The notes: generated by a model not told the origin, from the sequence alone. Positions 11,640 to 23,710 are shown, counted from the stretch's first letter. The stretch is DNA of 64,000 nucleotides from Laguncularia racemosa (GCA_037954665.1 JBBMOL010000100.1:2294001-2358000); one strand, 5' to 3'. Made by a program: numbers and translations.

Positions 11640-12971
11640 GCTACTGATTTGGAGTTATAATTTGCTAGGATAAAAAATGTTTGAGGCTCTTGTGATCTGT
11701 AATCATTATAAAGTGTTGCCCTAACAAATAGGGACACCAATGGGTAATAGTCAAGACCAAAGCCATCAATTCCCTCTCATAAGTAGATTTACCTAATGTC
11801 TTGTCAATTAACACTTTACTCTAAAAACTTGTGATGCATCGATTTTGCATGAGAACAGCCCCAAGACCATGTCCGAAAGCATCTCACTCAACCAAGAAAG
11901 GTTAAGAAAAATCAGGCATAGCAAGTATTAGGGCATGAGTCAAGGCTTGTTGAAGACTATGGAAGGCAGTAGTTGTAGCTTCATCTGACCAAATGAACGA
12001 ATTCTTTTTTAACAAATGAGTTATAGGCCATGCAATCTTCCCATAATCTCTAATAAACTTTTGATAATATCTTGATAGCCCAAGAAAACCCAGCAAACGC
12101 TTCAACGACTTCGGCATCAGCTAATCTAAAACAGCTTGAACTTTTAATGGATTTGTACTAACCCCTTGAAAAGAGATCACATGACCCAGATATTCTAAAG
12201 AATATTTCCTAAAGTGACATTCTTCTTACTAACATAAAAGCGATGTATCCGGAGTAATTCAAGACCCAATTGTAAATGTTGAACATGGTCTTCCAAAGAA
12301 GAACTATAGACCAAAATATCATCAAAGAAAACCAACATGAATTTTCATAAATAAGGTTGAAACACATCATTTGTAATGGATTAGAAGGTAACCGAGGCAT
12401 TTATCAAACCAAAAAACATGACCAAGAACTCATAATGCCCTTAATGTGTTCGAAATGCAGTATTTGGAATGTCATTAAGAGAAACATGGATTTGATGATA
12501 ACCCAAGTGCAAATCAATCTTAGAAAACATTGAAGCCCTATATAACCCATCCAACAATTCATCAATAACAGGGATTAGGTATTTATCAGGCATGGTAACT
12601 GCATTCAAAGCTTTGTAGTTAACATAGAATCGCCAAGACCCATCTTTCTTTTTTACCAAAATAACAAGACTTGAAAAAGGAATCAAACTAAACTTAATAA
12701 TCCCAGTTTTCAGCATATCAAAAACCAATTTCTCAATCTCATCTTTCTAAATTTGGGCATATCTATAAGGTCAAATATTAATGGGTCCCACCCCTTCTTT
12801 AAGTATAATTTGATGATCTTGTATTCTTGAAGGTGGTAATTCTTTGATTTCATCAAAAATATTAGGAAATTCTTGTAATAAAGCAATCATTTCAACATAT
12901 TTAGCATCCTCCTCAATAGAAAAACACAAATATTCATTCAATTTCAACACTCCTCCATACTCCAAAATCAT
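11640..12971 (-). pseudogene. Gypsy reverse transcriptase / RNase H relic
   Basis: Minus-strand pieces in order: FPNIFDEIKELPPSRIQDH (12771-12971), the linker preceding RT; VKKKDGSWRFYVNYKALN and SKIDLHLGYHQIHV (12441-12728), RT motifs including the catalytic 'f.kiDL..GyhQi' aspartate; FFDDILVYS (near 12310), the second catalytic motif; and LKRLLGFLGLSRYYQKFIRDY (11902-12117), the RT-thumb/RNase H boundary. Stops and shifts separate the blocks. Domain identity is clear from these motifs although no continuous frame survives. Confidence 0.85.
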
Positions 12972-13059
12972 GCATTTTAAGGAATTGCTTAAAAGTTATA
13001 CCTAATCTATGTAAAGTTAGATCCCCTTTCAATACCCAATCATGACCATCACATGGAAT

Positions 13060-14560
13060 CTTCATTGTCATAAGTTTCTAATGTACTTTAATTTCTCCTA
13101 AAGTCCGTAACTAAGCAACCCCCAAAATGACATCCACTCCACGATTGTCCATGACATAACAATAAACCAAAATCTCTTACCTATCGACCATCAATTTCAC
13201 ATTTCTACATACTCCACATGAAGATGCCTTATGTCCATAAGGCTTAGTTTTCTCAAGTGTTAATACCAACATATGTACCAGTGTAGAAGAAATAAAATTG
13301 TAAATAGCTCCACTATCAACAAGTATAGAAATATAAGTTCCAGAATGTTCACCTCAAAATTTCATAGTCCATGGTTCATCAAACCCATGTAGAGCTAACG
13401 AAGAAAGTTCGATGCCTAAAGTCACTTGAGAATGATAATGGCAATAAAGATATTCCTCATTTTTCCTAACATCTACCCAATCCACATCTCGATTTTCACT
13501 TTCATCTTCCATCAATAACATTTGCAAAGTTTTATTAGGACACTTATATCCTGGATTAAACGGTTGATCATTGCTTTGCTCTTCCAAGTACTCTTGATAA
13601 GTCATCTAGCTTGGTCCCCTACTAGTATTATTCAACTGAGAAACAAATGAACCCGTACTGTGCACATCATCTACGGTTCTATTTGATCTACCATCCACTG
13701 AAGCCACATGTCTGTTGCTTCTAGTTCCCCCCTGTTCCTCGCCAGCCAGCACCACTTCTATCAACTGATTACACACTCCCATAAATTGGATGAGGTCTCC
13801 AACCACTTTCAACCGATAGGCTTGACCATGGAGAGTTCACCAAAGATCAAGTAAAATATAGGCTAGATTTTGGTATAGCTGTCATCGTACATGTCTATCT
13901 TCCTCTCCACCCTTTTATATTACCATAACACCGCATGCGAATTCCTGTTCAATGCTTAAGGATAACTCAATGGCTACCAAAAGAGTGATTAGCCGAAACA
14001 TACGTACCCACACTCTGATCTCGTCTTTTAAACTGCCTAAATAGTATCCAAGCAATTGCATCTTTGATAACTCAGGTACGCAAGCAATGAGAGCCTCAAA
14101 ATCCTCTACGTAATTTACAACAAACGTTTCTTAGTGAATAGTAGACAAACTCTTGAACAGATTGTTGGAGATTAAGTCGCCACAACAAATGAGAAGCTCT
14201 GATTTCATGCTTTCCCAATCAAGTTGTGGATACTTTCATCGAATCATCTTGTACCGATAGATCTTACGACCACGTATGCAAGTAAAAGTGAGAGCCACCT
14301 TATTTTCTTCACGAACGCATTGAACCTTGAAGTATTGTTCCACTATGATGATCTAGTGTATCAGAGCATTTTCGTCAAATGCCGGTAACACCACCGTTTT
14401 GATGTCCAAGCGAGCATTCTCCTCGATGTCTTCCTCCAATATCTCCACTTATCCTACTCTATTGGCTTGCGAGTGTTGATCTGGGACTGGTCAAAACCCT
14501 AATCCAATCGAACTAGAGGCCTTCTCCTTAGCTCGAGCCTCCTTTTGTCGATCCATCTAT
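13060..14560 (-). pseudogene. Gypsy gag and aspartic protease relic
   Basis: On the minus strand the gag core reads VEDFEALIACVPELSKMQLL followed by GYYLGSLKDEIRVWVRM (about 14100-13990), matching Retrotrans_gag. Downstream, FNPGYKCPNKTLQMLLMED (13354-13605) is the degraded end of the zinc-knuckle region. ILVDSGAIYNFIS (about 13310) is the protease with its DSG motif intact, and VDVILGVA.LRTLG lies near 13120. Stops occur between these blocks, for example near 13605 and 13350. Confidence 0.78.
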
Positions 14561-14754
14561 AGGTCATGGATCATTGTTTCCATATTAGAAATTTGTTTTT
14601 CGATCCCTTCGAAATTTGTATTTGTATTTCTCTCCACAGTTTCAATCTAATGATGAAACTCCAAAATACTCCCACGCATTTCCTCACCAATTTTGTGGAC
14701 ATTTTTCTTAATGGCTTCAACACACAACTCCATCCTAATCATCCTCCCAATTTC

Positions 14755-14774
14755 TTCCCACAGACAACGCCAAT
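14755..14774 (-). other. Primer-binding site of the gypsy element
   Basis: Directly internal to the 5' LTR. Read on the minus strand it has the GGCG..GTCTGTGGGAA pattern common to plant LTR retrotransposons, with at least two bases apparently changed by transition. The exact tRNA was not determined. Confidence 0.6.
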
Positions 14775-15247
14775 TGTGACAAACAAAAGGGCTAGGATCT
14801 AAACTACAGCAACTAAGCTAAATCTGTGATTGAGTGAATAAGTACTTGATGAATTAATCCTTGATAGAGAAGCTAATTGCCACAATTATAGCACTTCTCA
14901 TCCAAGCTAAGGTTTCTAGGAATGCAAGAACACTCAGCCCTCAACTCTCCTTTATTTTCTATTATTTTGTTTTCTTTTTTTCCATAACTATCTTCTATCC
15001 CATCCCCCTTTTATTTATACATTAGCTACTAAGGATAAAGAATTACAAAAATACCCCTACAAAACACCACCACACACCCCCACTTAACAACCCTCAAAAC
15101 AACCTAACACAACAACAAATAAACACACCACACAATATACTACACTATATAGGCACACACAACACCACGATCTGACTCCTATAACTCTACTACCGATGTA
15201 TCTCATAAAACCTTAACAAAGGTTTATGAGCTCTAAGAGATGTTATA
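14775..15247 (-). repeat. 5' LTR of the gypsy element
   Basis: A 473-bp LTR partner of 9904-10392. On the + strand it begins TGTGACAAAC. Immediately to its left (14755-14774) the minus strand reads ATTGGCGTTGTCTGTGGGAA, the 'TTGGCGCCGTCTGTGGGAA'-type tRNA primer-binding region seen next to many plant 5' LTRs, which fixes the minus orientation of the element. Confidence 0.85.
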
Positions 15248-15252
15248 ATGAT

Positions 15253-15530
15253 CCTCTTGTCCTTGGCCACATAGATAGTAGGTTAAAGTGTTTGCAATGC
15301 CCCATGCCATCATTCTGTTCAACATTGGTAACTTCCTAAGCCATGCTAACTAGAGGAAAAAAACATGTCTAGGGATGATGCTTCGGATCCAAAGCACTTT
15401 ATGCTAGGGCATAAGTGCAATGGTTGGGGCAATGAAGGTGTATCCACTCTTTATGGAGTAAGATTCAATAGGAAACCATATGTTAGCATTATGTGGATTC
15501 GAGTATATAGAGGTTGGAATTTGTAATCTT
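15253..15530 (-). mobile_element. LINE fragment, upstream half of a zf-RVT domain
   Basis: Minus-strand frames give YSIKSGYTFIAP, then VLWIRSIIPRHVFF, LNRMMAWGIAN and LCGQGQEDH, the typical order 'fsvksgY...lW....iPrh.ff.wl...L.t.drm..wGi....CvlCg..eEdh.HLff.C'. The last residues run straight into the target site of the gypsy element, and the next expected residues (LFDCSF) resume at 9903. Frame shifts and stops show an old dead copy. Confidence 0.72.
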
Positions 15531-15955
15531 TTCCAAAGTAACCCTTTTAGCAACCATCAATTACTAGCTTTTTTGTTATTGCCTTTATGATAGTCATCCC
15601 ACATTAGCCAAAAAAAATGATTGTAGGTTTGCCTCTATTGTCTTTCCTTGATTCCTTGCAATACTTCTGTATGATCTCTACCATCCTTGCATTCTCCTTT
15701 AGGGCTTCTCCTACCGTCTGCAAAAAAATGCATGAAGGCTTTCCTAATTCTTCAAGGTTTCCAATATTAAGTGCACGCTTCCTCCTTTATTAGCAACGTA
15801 GTGTTTCCAAGCACAACTAAAATAAACATAGGGACAATGGACTCCTAATCTTAATCCAATACTAAGTTAAAATCTGCATAGGACTTCATTTAGATGAACT
15901 ATAATTGATGATATCAATCACTCTAATCCATGATTATGGAAACCCATGCATTATT

Positions 15956-15997
<42 letters not shown>

Positions 15998-16275
15998 CAA
16001 TTAATGTACCTACAATGCATATATTGAAAAAAATATATAAAAGTTATTCATGTGGAAATCTATATTAATTACATAACTTATGAAGATGGGAAAATGGATA
16101 ATCCTGGAAAGAGAAAACAAAATAAAAAGAATAAGATTGAAACAAAGTTTTGAAAAGGGGAAATGCTAAAGAAAGAGAGAGAGAGAAAAAAAAGAAAAAG
16201 AAAAAGAGGAAGAATAGGTTGGAGGAATGATTGAACATTTTCTAGAGTAGTTTACTATAGTATTGTTATTAACCA
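15531..16275. other. AT-rich spacer with an (AT)n tract
   Basis: Possibly further LINE debris up to about 15780, which I could not place in a frame with recognisable motifs. It then becomes anonymous AT-rich DNA including the (AT)18 microsatellite at 15959-15994 and a GA-rich stretch (16170-16215). No gene is seen. Confidence 0.45.
15959..15994. repeat. (AT)n microsatellite
   Basis: An uninterrupted AT dinucleotide run of about 18 units, likely length-variable among individuals. Confidence 0.9.
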
Positions 16276-18304
16276 TGTAATATATAAATTTTTAAGAATT
16301 GTTTAATACCAAAGTCACGATCGGGATTTCATAAAAAACTTGAAGGGCAAAAGGGTCTTTTTATGGTTAGAGTATAAATACTCTATGTTGACCTAGCTCT
16401 CCTTTTTTTTTTCACCACTCACAATAAAAACAGCAAACAAAAGGAAAAGCTCTCTTGGAACAAACCTAAGACGATTCAGAAGAAATTATTGACGTTCGGT
16501 CCAATCATACGAGGTAAGATTTTACTATGAAATGGTGAATGAAAATATTGAATTGAGGATTTTCTCTATTCACATTGCCCTGTTCATCCAAAATTCAAAT
16601 CTAAAGAACGGGACGAGACGAGTACCAAATCCTTCGATTAAGGAGTAGATTCGTTGAAACTTGGAGGTAAGTCATCTAACCTATGTTAATTGAGTAGAAA
16701 TTTATGTTTTATTGATCTAATCAAATCTAGATATAAAGAGAAGCGAGTTAAGGAAAATTTGGAGTAAAAGAATTAGGGTTTGTAGAATTGATTGAGAGGT
16801 ATACGACCTCCCAACATGGTCGTATTTCAACCGTGTTGAATTTGAAAGTTACACCGAGAGATACACGGTCGTGTTTCGACTGTGTTGAATCAAGAGAAGC
16901 ATGGCTTCCCAACATGGTCGTATTTTGACTATGTTAAATCAAGAGAAATACGGCCTCCTAACATGGTTACATTCCAACTATGTTAAAGTTAAATCTCATT
17001 GAAAGATACACGACCCTTAACATAGTTGTGCATTAGCCTGTGTTAAGCAACACAGCCTCCAACATAGTTGTGTTGAGTAAAACATAATGTAATTATATAT
17101 CCATTTAACTTCAAATTAAGCTAATTTCCATGCAAGCTAGATAACTAGTAAAGCCTTAGAGAAATTAAATGAATATGATTAAGAAAATTTAAGAATTGAT
17201 ATTAATTTTAGATTAAGTATTAAGAAGAGCTTGTTGATAGTGTATAGATTTCAATTTAGCTTAAGTCCAAGATCGAAAGTGCTTAATGCTATGATTTAAG
17301 GTACATGTAACTTATGTGTTATCCTATACTTGTTTAAGTTAGTATATGTGTTGAAATTGATTAAGTTGAATGATTTGGTTTAAGTGTTTAAGTTGTATAT
17401 TGTACGTGCCTAACTTGGCTAAGGAGCCCATAGTGGCAGATCCCTAGGAAGCACCCTAATGATCCTTATATGATGTTGTCCCTAGCGGAGTCGTACTTGA
17501 AAATGATCTGGGTTGAATGTTGGTTAAGAGGATTAAGTGGACATGGGTGTAAAGCTCGTAGTGGCAATTCTCATCACCAGGTTAAGTATTTAAGTAGACA
17601 TAGGTGTAGGGTCCATAGTGGTAGTTCCTATCACTAAGATTAAATATACCATGGGTTTGGGGCCTGTAGTGGCAATTCCCATTACCAAGTTTAAGGACTA
17701 AGAGATCATGGGTGTAAGGCCCATAGTGGTAGTTCCTATCACCAATACATTTTCCAATGTGTTAAGTGTATTAAGGGGGTCATAAGTACGTTGTTGTTGC
17801 TTATAGGCATAAATTGTATCATGAAACTGTTACTGTATTTAAGTACTGCATGTTATGTGTGATACTTGTTCATATTTGTTCATGCATGTATGGTTGTATT
17901 ATACGTACTGAGCATTAACTCACCCTTCAAAGAATATTTTTTTAAATGTAAGTGTTGAGGGAAATGATAGCCCAGAAGATAACTTAGGTTTGAATGAACC
18001 ACACAGAGAGGAAGACAAAGATTTCCTTTACTATTATGATAATTAGGATTTGGAATAATTATGTTATTTAAATGTAATATATATTATCTATTGGAGAATG
18101 TTAATTTAGAGTTTATAAACTTTTGTTGTATTAGATGTTAGATATAGATTTATGAAATTGTTTTAAAGTTATGGAATGTATTGAATATATTTATAAGAGT
18201 TACAGGTCAAAAATGTATCAAAGTTGATTCAGAGCCATAACGTGTTCTTATGAGATAAGGATATGTGGCGAGCAATAGCGCAGCCCTGGTTTTGGGGCAT
18301 TACA
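16276..18304 (+). mobile_element. Solo LTR (about 2.03 kb) of a large-LTR retrotransposon
   Basis: Starts TGTAATATA and ends GGGGCATTACA, so the ends form a short inverted repeat (TGTAAT...ATTACA). It is flanked by a perfect 5-bp target duplication, AACCA, at 16271-16275 and 18305-18309. No primer-binding site, coding region or second LTR adjoins it, so it is a solo LTR left by recombination between the two LTRs of a complete element. A TATA box in a palindromic context (gagtataaatactc, TATAAATA at 16373-16380) about 100 bp from the start supports + orientation. The 2-kb length and the repeated 'cacggtcgtgtttcgac'-type words (16800-17060) recall Tekay/Del chromovirus LTRs, but the family assignment is inference. 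Confidence 0.85.
17541..17747 (+). repeat. Four-unit imperfect tandem repeat inside the solo LTR
   Basis: Units start near 17541, 17598, 17650 and 17706, spaced 51-57 bp. Each contains a variant of 'atgggtgtaaggcccatagt' followed by 'ggtagttcctatcacc'. A weaker related unit sits near 17426. The copies differ mainly by transitions. Confidence 0.75.
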
Positions 18305-18309
18305 AACCA

Positions 18310-20005
18310 CCCAATCACCTATCTCTATAATATAGCACTTTAGTAGTTAACCATAGAAGGTGGGGGAAATTTTAGTCATCTTCTTTCCTAAAATATACAA
18401 GACTTAAAAGAGGGTGTATTTGTTTTAATATTATAAATATAGATAATAGCTTGAGAAAAGTTTCTCAATGCTAAGTATTATTCATTTCCATGTCGACTTC
18501 AATCCCGTATTGATATGTCTATAGAAAAAGGGAAAAAAAAAAGAATTATTATCCGATATTCTTTATATGTGACTACATGTGATTGAAGCAGTTATAAAAG
18601 AAAACATGATTTGGGAACAAGAAAACTTGTAAAAAAATGTTACTTTTTTCAATTGAAATTTGAAAATCTTTACATGTGAGGAATATCCATTTGAACCTAA
18701 TTTACAAGGTTTCACTGTATTTTTTCTCTTTGAGAAATTGACCAATTTGAACCACTATTATAGAGATTAGGGAAAATATGCAAGCATGAACTTTTCTTTT
18801 CTTTTTTTGTGGGGATGTGGTGGGGTTAGGGGTGTGGACAAACACATGATTGTGTTTTAAATTATTTATAATTGTTAGTTAAGGATATGTGTCAACTTTT
18901 GGTTGGTACATAATAATTAATTTAATAAAATAATGTTATTAAATATAAAATAATTTTAAAAAAAATTATAACTATATATATATATAGACATACATTAATT
19001 TTGTTTCCTTCTTTTCAAACCGCTATCAATGCTTCTTCTTTGATCGAACTCGACGTGGTAGGAGTGAATATATAACTTCACTAGAACCTATACTCTATTC
19101 CACCTTACTTGATTAGGTAGATACCAAGTAGGTATTGAAGGCCAAAAGATATTTCAAGTACAATTTTCCGAAATGCTTTCATAAGGTGAGGTGTGAGTAT
19201 AACATCATCATATCTTATATGCACCTTTAAACTTTCACTCTAAAGTATATGTACTATAGGTTCAAAAGTACTTTGTATCCACCATATAAAAATTACTAAA
19301 TAATATTAAATATAATATTCAAGAGTTTTGGATCCCTATTTGCTTTCCTTTTTGTTGAGTTGAATTTGATTCCATCCATTGTAATTGATATGATTTTAAT
19401 TAGAGTCATCTAAAGCAAAGGACAACCTTATGATTGTATAAACAACTATACTATATAGTGGGATGGCATTATGCATCTCATGTTTGTGTATAGAACAAGA
19501 TGTTAAGATACAAAAATCTCCTTAATAACTTAATTTTACAAGAATTTATCTACTTTTGGTTGCAAATCTATTCGTATTTAAAAAGAAAAAAGAAAAAGAA
19601 AAGAAAAGAAAAAACTCTATGGCGGATTATAATTTTGAGCTAGTATTGTATGATAACTGACAATTGTACTAGTTAAAAAATTATGGAAACATTAGTTATG
19701 GGGAAGTTCACCTTAAAATTTTAATAAGGTTTTGAAGTAGAGTATAAATAAGGTTTCCTATTTTATTCATCCTATTTGAGCTCATCCATTAGTTATTGAA
19801 ACAAACCCCTCTAATGGCCTCTGGCAATTATGGACCTCGAGTCAAGAGATTAACGCCCTTGAAACTCTATTAGAGGTTACCAAAAATTTTAGATTTTCTA
19901 TTTGTACACACTATGAAGTTATTGGGCTCATAATTTATATTAACTCCCTCCCACAAGAAGGATTTGCATATGAGTAATGATAGCCACATAGTCAGTAGGT
20001 AAAGA
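18310..20005. other. Intergenic DNA without a recognisable gene
   Basis: AT-rich sequence with poly-A and poly-T tracts, a GGGG-rich patch near 18809-18840 and a purine-rich tract at 19580-19612. No frame, repeat boundary or RNA gene could be supported. Confidence 0.45.
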
Positions 20006-20125
20006 TAGACATGGGCTTGGGTTGAATTAGCCTTGAACCAACTCGAATTTGTCAGTTTTCAAGTCATAAATATATGAATCGAGATTGACTTAAGATACTT
20101 CAATTCATGTAAATAGGCTCATTTT

Positions 20126-20158
<33 letters not shown>

Positions 20159-20263
20159 CCTTCAAATGGCTTATTCGTATAGTAAACCAATAGGTTATTT
20201 GCCAGGTTAAACTAACTATCCCAAGTTGAGTTGTCGATTCAATCCAATCCTATCTCATGTCTA
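20006..20263. mobile_element. Probable small hAT-type MITE containing an (AT)n tract
   Basis: About 258 bp bounded by imperfect inverted repeats: TAGACATGGG..TGGGTTG at the left and, reading inward from the right end, TAGACATGAGATAGGATTGG. The flanking octamers (ggtaaaga at 19998-20005 and cgcaaagg at 20264-20271) agree at 5 of 8 positions, which would be an eroded 8-bp duplication. The (AT)n run at about 20131-20156 sits in the middle. No coding capacity. Confidence 0.5.
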
Positions 20264-21450
20264 CGCAAAGGTACTCTTTTTTTATTAAGACCTTTATAAT
20301 ATAATAATATAAATATTGATCTCCTAATAGGATGGATGGATCAAGTTTCAATCTCTCTTCCCTCTTATAATTAGTAAAAAAAAAAAGGAATGCCAATTGC
20401 CTTGCCTTTGTGTACCATTAATTTCTTCTTATTCATGAGAGGATGACTTCACTGATTAAACAAAGTCAAAAGATTGTTTCTTCAATTCTATAAGCCTCTG
20501 CAGTTTTTTTTTTTTAAACTTTTTTGTAAATTATTTTAATTAGTATATATTTAACAATATTATTTTATTGAAGTAATTATTATGGACCAATCAAACAATG
20601 GCACGTTTCCTTAACTAATTTTAATAAATATTATAAAATAAAGGTCATGAGTTTATAAAAGTCGAAGATACATGTCACGTTCATGTAATTTTCCTAGAGA
20701 TTACTGAAAGCAGAATAAAGAAAATTATGCTGAAAATAAGAATATTAATAAAGAATCTTAAAGGAAAAGAGAAGGGAAAAAAAAAAGAAGGAAATTTAGG
20801 AAAACCAACAAACGTTTAATTATAGCATATATAAAAGAAAGTGTAAATAATTTCCCTTCTTTTCTTTTTTCCATTAAAAGAGAGTCTATGTATAACATTA
20901 AGAAACATCTTTCTGGGGCGCAAGAAAGTAAAAAGAAAACACCAGAACAAAAGCTTCCTGACTTCTAGATTTTTTTTAAGTCCATTTTTATGCAGAAAGT
21001 AAGGCCATAGAAAGAATATTGAGTTTTTGGATGCCAAACTCAATTGTTATCCTGTAAAACTATATATCATATGCCCTCAATATCAAAAGAGATAAAGTAT
21101 TATTAAAATTCCTATAATTTATTTTTGACATTCATATAAAATATATACTAGGAGTAAAGTGGTAATATGTTATATGATGATATAAATTGTTTATAAGAAA
21201 ATAATTGTATTAAATATAACTACCTATAATTGCAATACTTATAAAATAATCTCGTAGAAATATTGTTGAATCACATTCTAAAACTTGAAGTTTCATAAAA
21301 TGAATTTCGTTAAATTACAATTAAAAGCTATTGTAATAGGGAGTTTAATATACTATATAGGCATTTGTCCAAATTTTAAGCTAAATAAAATTCAACTCAT
21401 CAATTATATATTCTTATAAGTTTATTGCATAATTCATCAAATGAAAAAAT
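20264..21450. other. AT-rich intergenic DNA
   Basis: No gene or delimited repeat is recognised. Poly-A/T tracts near 20380 and 20507. Confidence 0.45.
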
Positions 21451-21844
21451 TAACTAAAGTTCATCCCATTCTCTTCCTAAATATTAATCAAAATTAATTG
21501 AAGCTCAATCTATTCTCTTTCTCAATTATATCCATACTTATAATGAGGGGGAAAAAATTCCATAAAATGGATTAAGAGATATGTAAGACTAAGGAATTCA
21601 AATGTGGCTGGAAAATAAGAATAGTGAGATTAACTAAATTTCAAAATTAGTTAATGACATAGTTAACTAAAGTTCATCTCATCGTTTTTGTAAACATTAA
21701 TTAAAATTAACTAAAGTTCAACTCATTCTTTTATTTAATTGTATCTATATTTACATAGAGGAAGAAAATTTCATAAAATAGATTAGAAAATATATGAGAC
21801 TAAGAGATGCAAATGTAGTTGAGTAATAGAACTTGTGAGATTAA
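21451..21844. repeat. Diverged two-copy tandem duplication (about 180 bp unit)
   Basis: Unit 1 (21451-21633) and unit 2 (21664-21844) share the same succession of words: 'taactaaagttcat', 'tcaattatatccata'/'ttaattgtatctata', 'aaaattccataaaatgga'/'aaaatttcataaaataga', 'gagattaa'. Divergence is considerable. No coding potential. The unit may be part of an unrecognised older repeat. Confidence 0.7.
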
Positions 21845-23467
21845 ATAATAGAGATATGATTAAGGTTTTCTAAACTTTAACAAAAAAAGAAAAAGAAAAA
21901 ATAGTTTTCTTTAATGCAATGTGATGAATTAGTAGGTCATAGTTTTTAACTATTGAAACTTGAGTTTAAAAATATTGTTACTTAATATTTTTTAAAGGGT
22001 CAAGCTTTCTTATTAGGTTTCCAAAATTCAAACTATTCTAAAATCCTATATGGTAATCAGTGGATTACGCATCTCAGTTACTTTATAACGATCTACCTGG
22101 TGACATCTCAATTTTTCTATTGATTTTTTTTTTCCTAAACCAAAGATCCGATATCTTTTTCTTAGGCGGATAATAAAATTAAATCCTTCATGATCATTCA
22201 AAAAAACCAAATAGCAAAAGCAAAGAAATTAGACTCAGGAATATTAACATTATGCAACTCCCTTTTTTTCAAGATATCATGTCTGATGGTGCAAACATAT
22301 CGACATAAAAGCATATACTGGGTTACATTAGTATGAGAGTTAAATACCCATGAAAGTAAATCAAGGATTTGAAAGCAAAAAGATAAGTACTTGCTACCTA
22401 CTCTCAAAACATTGACATGCAATGTGAAACTTTTTCGAAGACATTCATGCCTCTCTAAACATTAATATTTGGGAAGTATAAGGTTGTTCTCAATTTCCAA
22501 CTGCACCATGGCCACACTGGTGGTACATGAATATTGATAATCGCTTTCAGAATTTAACTTTGATAGACAGGCCAGATTTGACAACTTGAGCAAGACAATA
22601 CGACACCCTATTCTTAAAATCCACCGATGATTCATTAATCATCTTATTTATGTTAATCTGATTTTGGTTTACGTCCTAACGATAGTTAGAAAAGGCAGCA
22701 TTTGCATTGGAGACAAAAATATTGCCATGGTACATTGCATCATGATAGTCCTCGTAGGTATATATATAACTCCACCATGATTGTAATCACTGAAGGAGAT
22801 GATGTTCCACGAGGTTGTGACCCGTGAGGTCAGATGATAAAAGGCATCAATGGAGGATTTAATTAATTGATGTTAAAAGGAGAAATCACGTCTCTAGAAT
22901 TTATAGAAATGTATGGCTTTAAAATCGTGAGTTAATCCATATAATTTCATGAATTTATGATTTTATGAAATTTTTTATAGTTAAATTGAATGTAAAATCA
23001 TTTAGATAATAGCGTTTTGTTAAAATTATGAGTTTAAGTATATAATTTTATAAATTTATAATTATGGTTAAAGTCTTCATTACATTAATATTATTCTTTT
23101 AAGTTTGAGGTAATATATTATATACAGAAATGAATTGAAATTAAATAGAATAAGATAAAAAATAATAATTTTATTCTTTTATTTAATAATAATAATCAAG
23201 GAACCACATATCACATCTATACTATACGTATCAAGAAAGTACATATATATATATATATATATGTTATAAAAATATATATTAAAAAAATGCATATCGTATA
23301 ATATATTACTATAATATAGGAAAATAATATGTTGTAAAGGCATGTATACATATATGGCACAACTTATTATATAGTATACAATATACTATAATTATCGCAT
23401 AACACATGATGTACATATATGTATATACATATTATGCCATGATATATAATGAATGTGTATTATTTAG

Positions 23468-23499
<32 letters not shown>

Positions 23500-23500
23500 A
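21845..23500. other. AT-rich spacer upstream of the PPR gene
   Basis: No gene is recognised. From about 23220 to 23500 the DNA is almost pure A/T with several (AT)n runs (23244-23262, 23473-23499) and palindromic 'tatatgtatata'-like words, making a very easily melted stretch just upstream of the PPR gene. Confidence 0.5.
23473..23499. repeat. (AT)n microsatellite upstream of the PPR gene
   Basis: An AT run of about 13 units roughly 210 bp before the start codon, close to where a plant promoter would be expected. Confidence 0.85.
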
Positions 23501-23618
23501 GAAAAATAAATTTTCGGAAATTAGAAGTATCACTTCCTACATTTCCGGCCCCGAGCGCAGCTGCTAGAGTTTACTTCCATAAACCCTGTCTATGTACCTA
23601 AAAAAACCAGAATTCGTT

Positions 23619-23631
23619 AAACCCTAAACCC
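23619..23631 (+). promoter_or_regulatory. telo-box (AAACCCTAA) in the PPR gene 5' region
   Basis: AAACCCTAAACCC lies about 80-90 bp before the start codon at 23711, with further CTAAACCCT words at about 23683-23692. Telo-boxes are a known element near the transcription start of plant housekeeping, translation and organelle-biogenesis genes. Placement fits, but function here is inferred. Confidence 0.6.
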
Positions 23632-23710
23632 TGTTTTAAATCATCTTCTTCCCCTGAACCCTCGACAACAAACTCTTTGGAGCCTAAACCCTGATTCCAT
23701 CAAAACCACC

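Larger units (their letters stand above)
9899..15252 (-). mobile_element. Decayed Ty3/gypsy (chromovirus-like) LTR retrotransposon with target duplication
   Basis: The element proper is 9904-15247, flanked by a near-perfect 5-bp target duplication (gtgat at 9899-9903, atgat at 15248-15252). Two LTRs, a primer-binding region and a polypurine tract are in place. The domain order gag, protease, RT, RNase H, integrase and chromo-like tail on the minus strand is the gypsy order. Every domain is interrupted by stops, many of them at codons one transition away from sense, consistent with decay by cytosine deamination. The integrase core is largely missing (see 10706-11634). The element landed inside a LINE reverse-transcriptase domain. 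It cannot encode working proteins. Confidence 0.9.
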
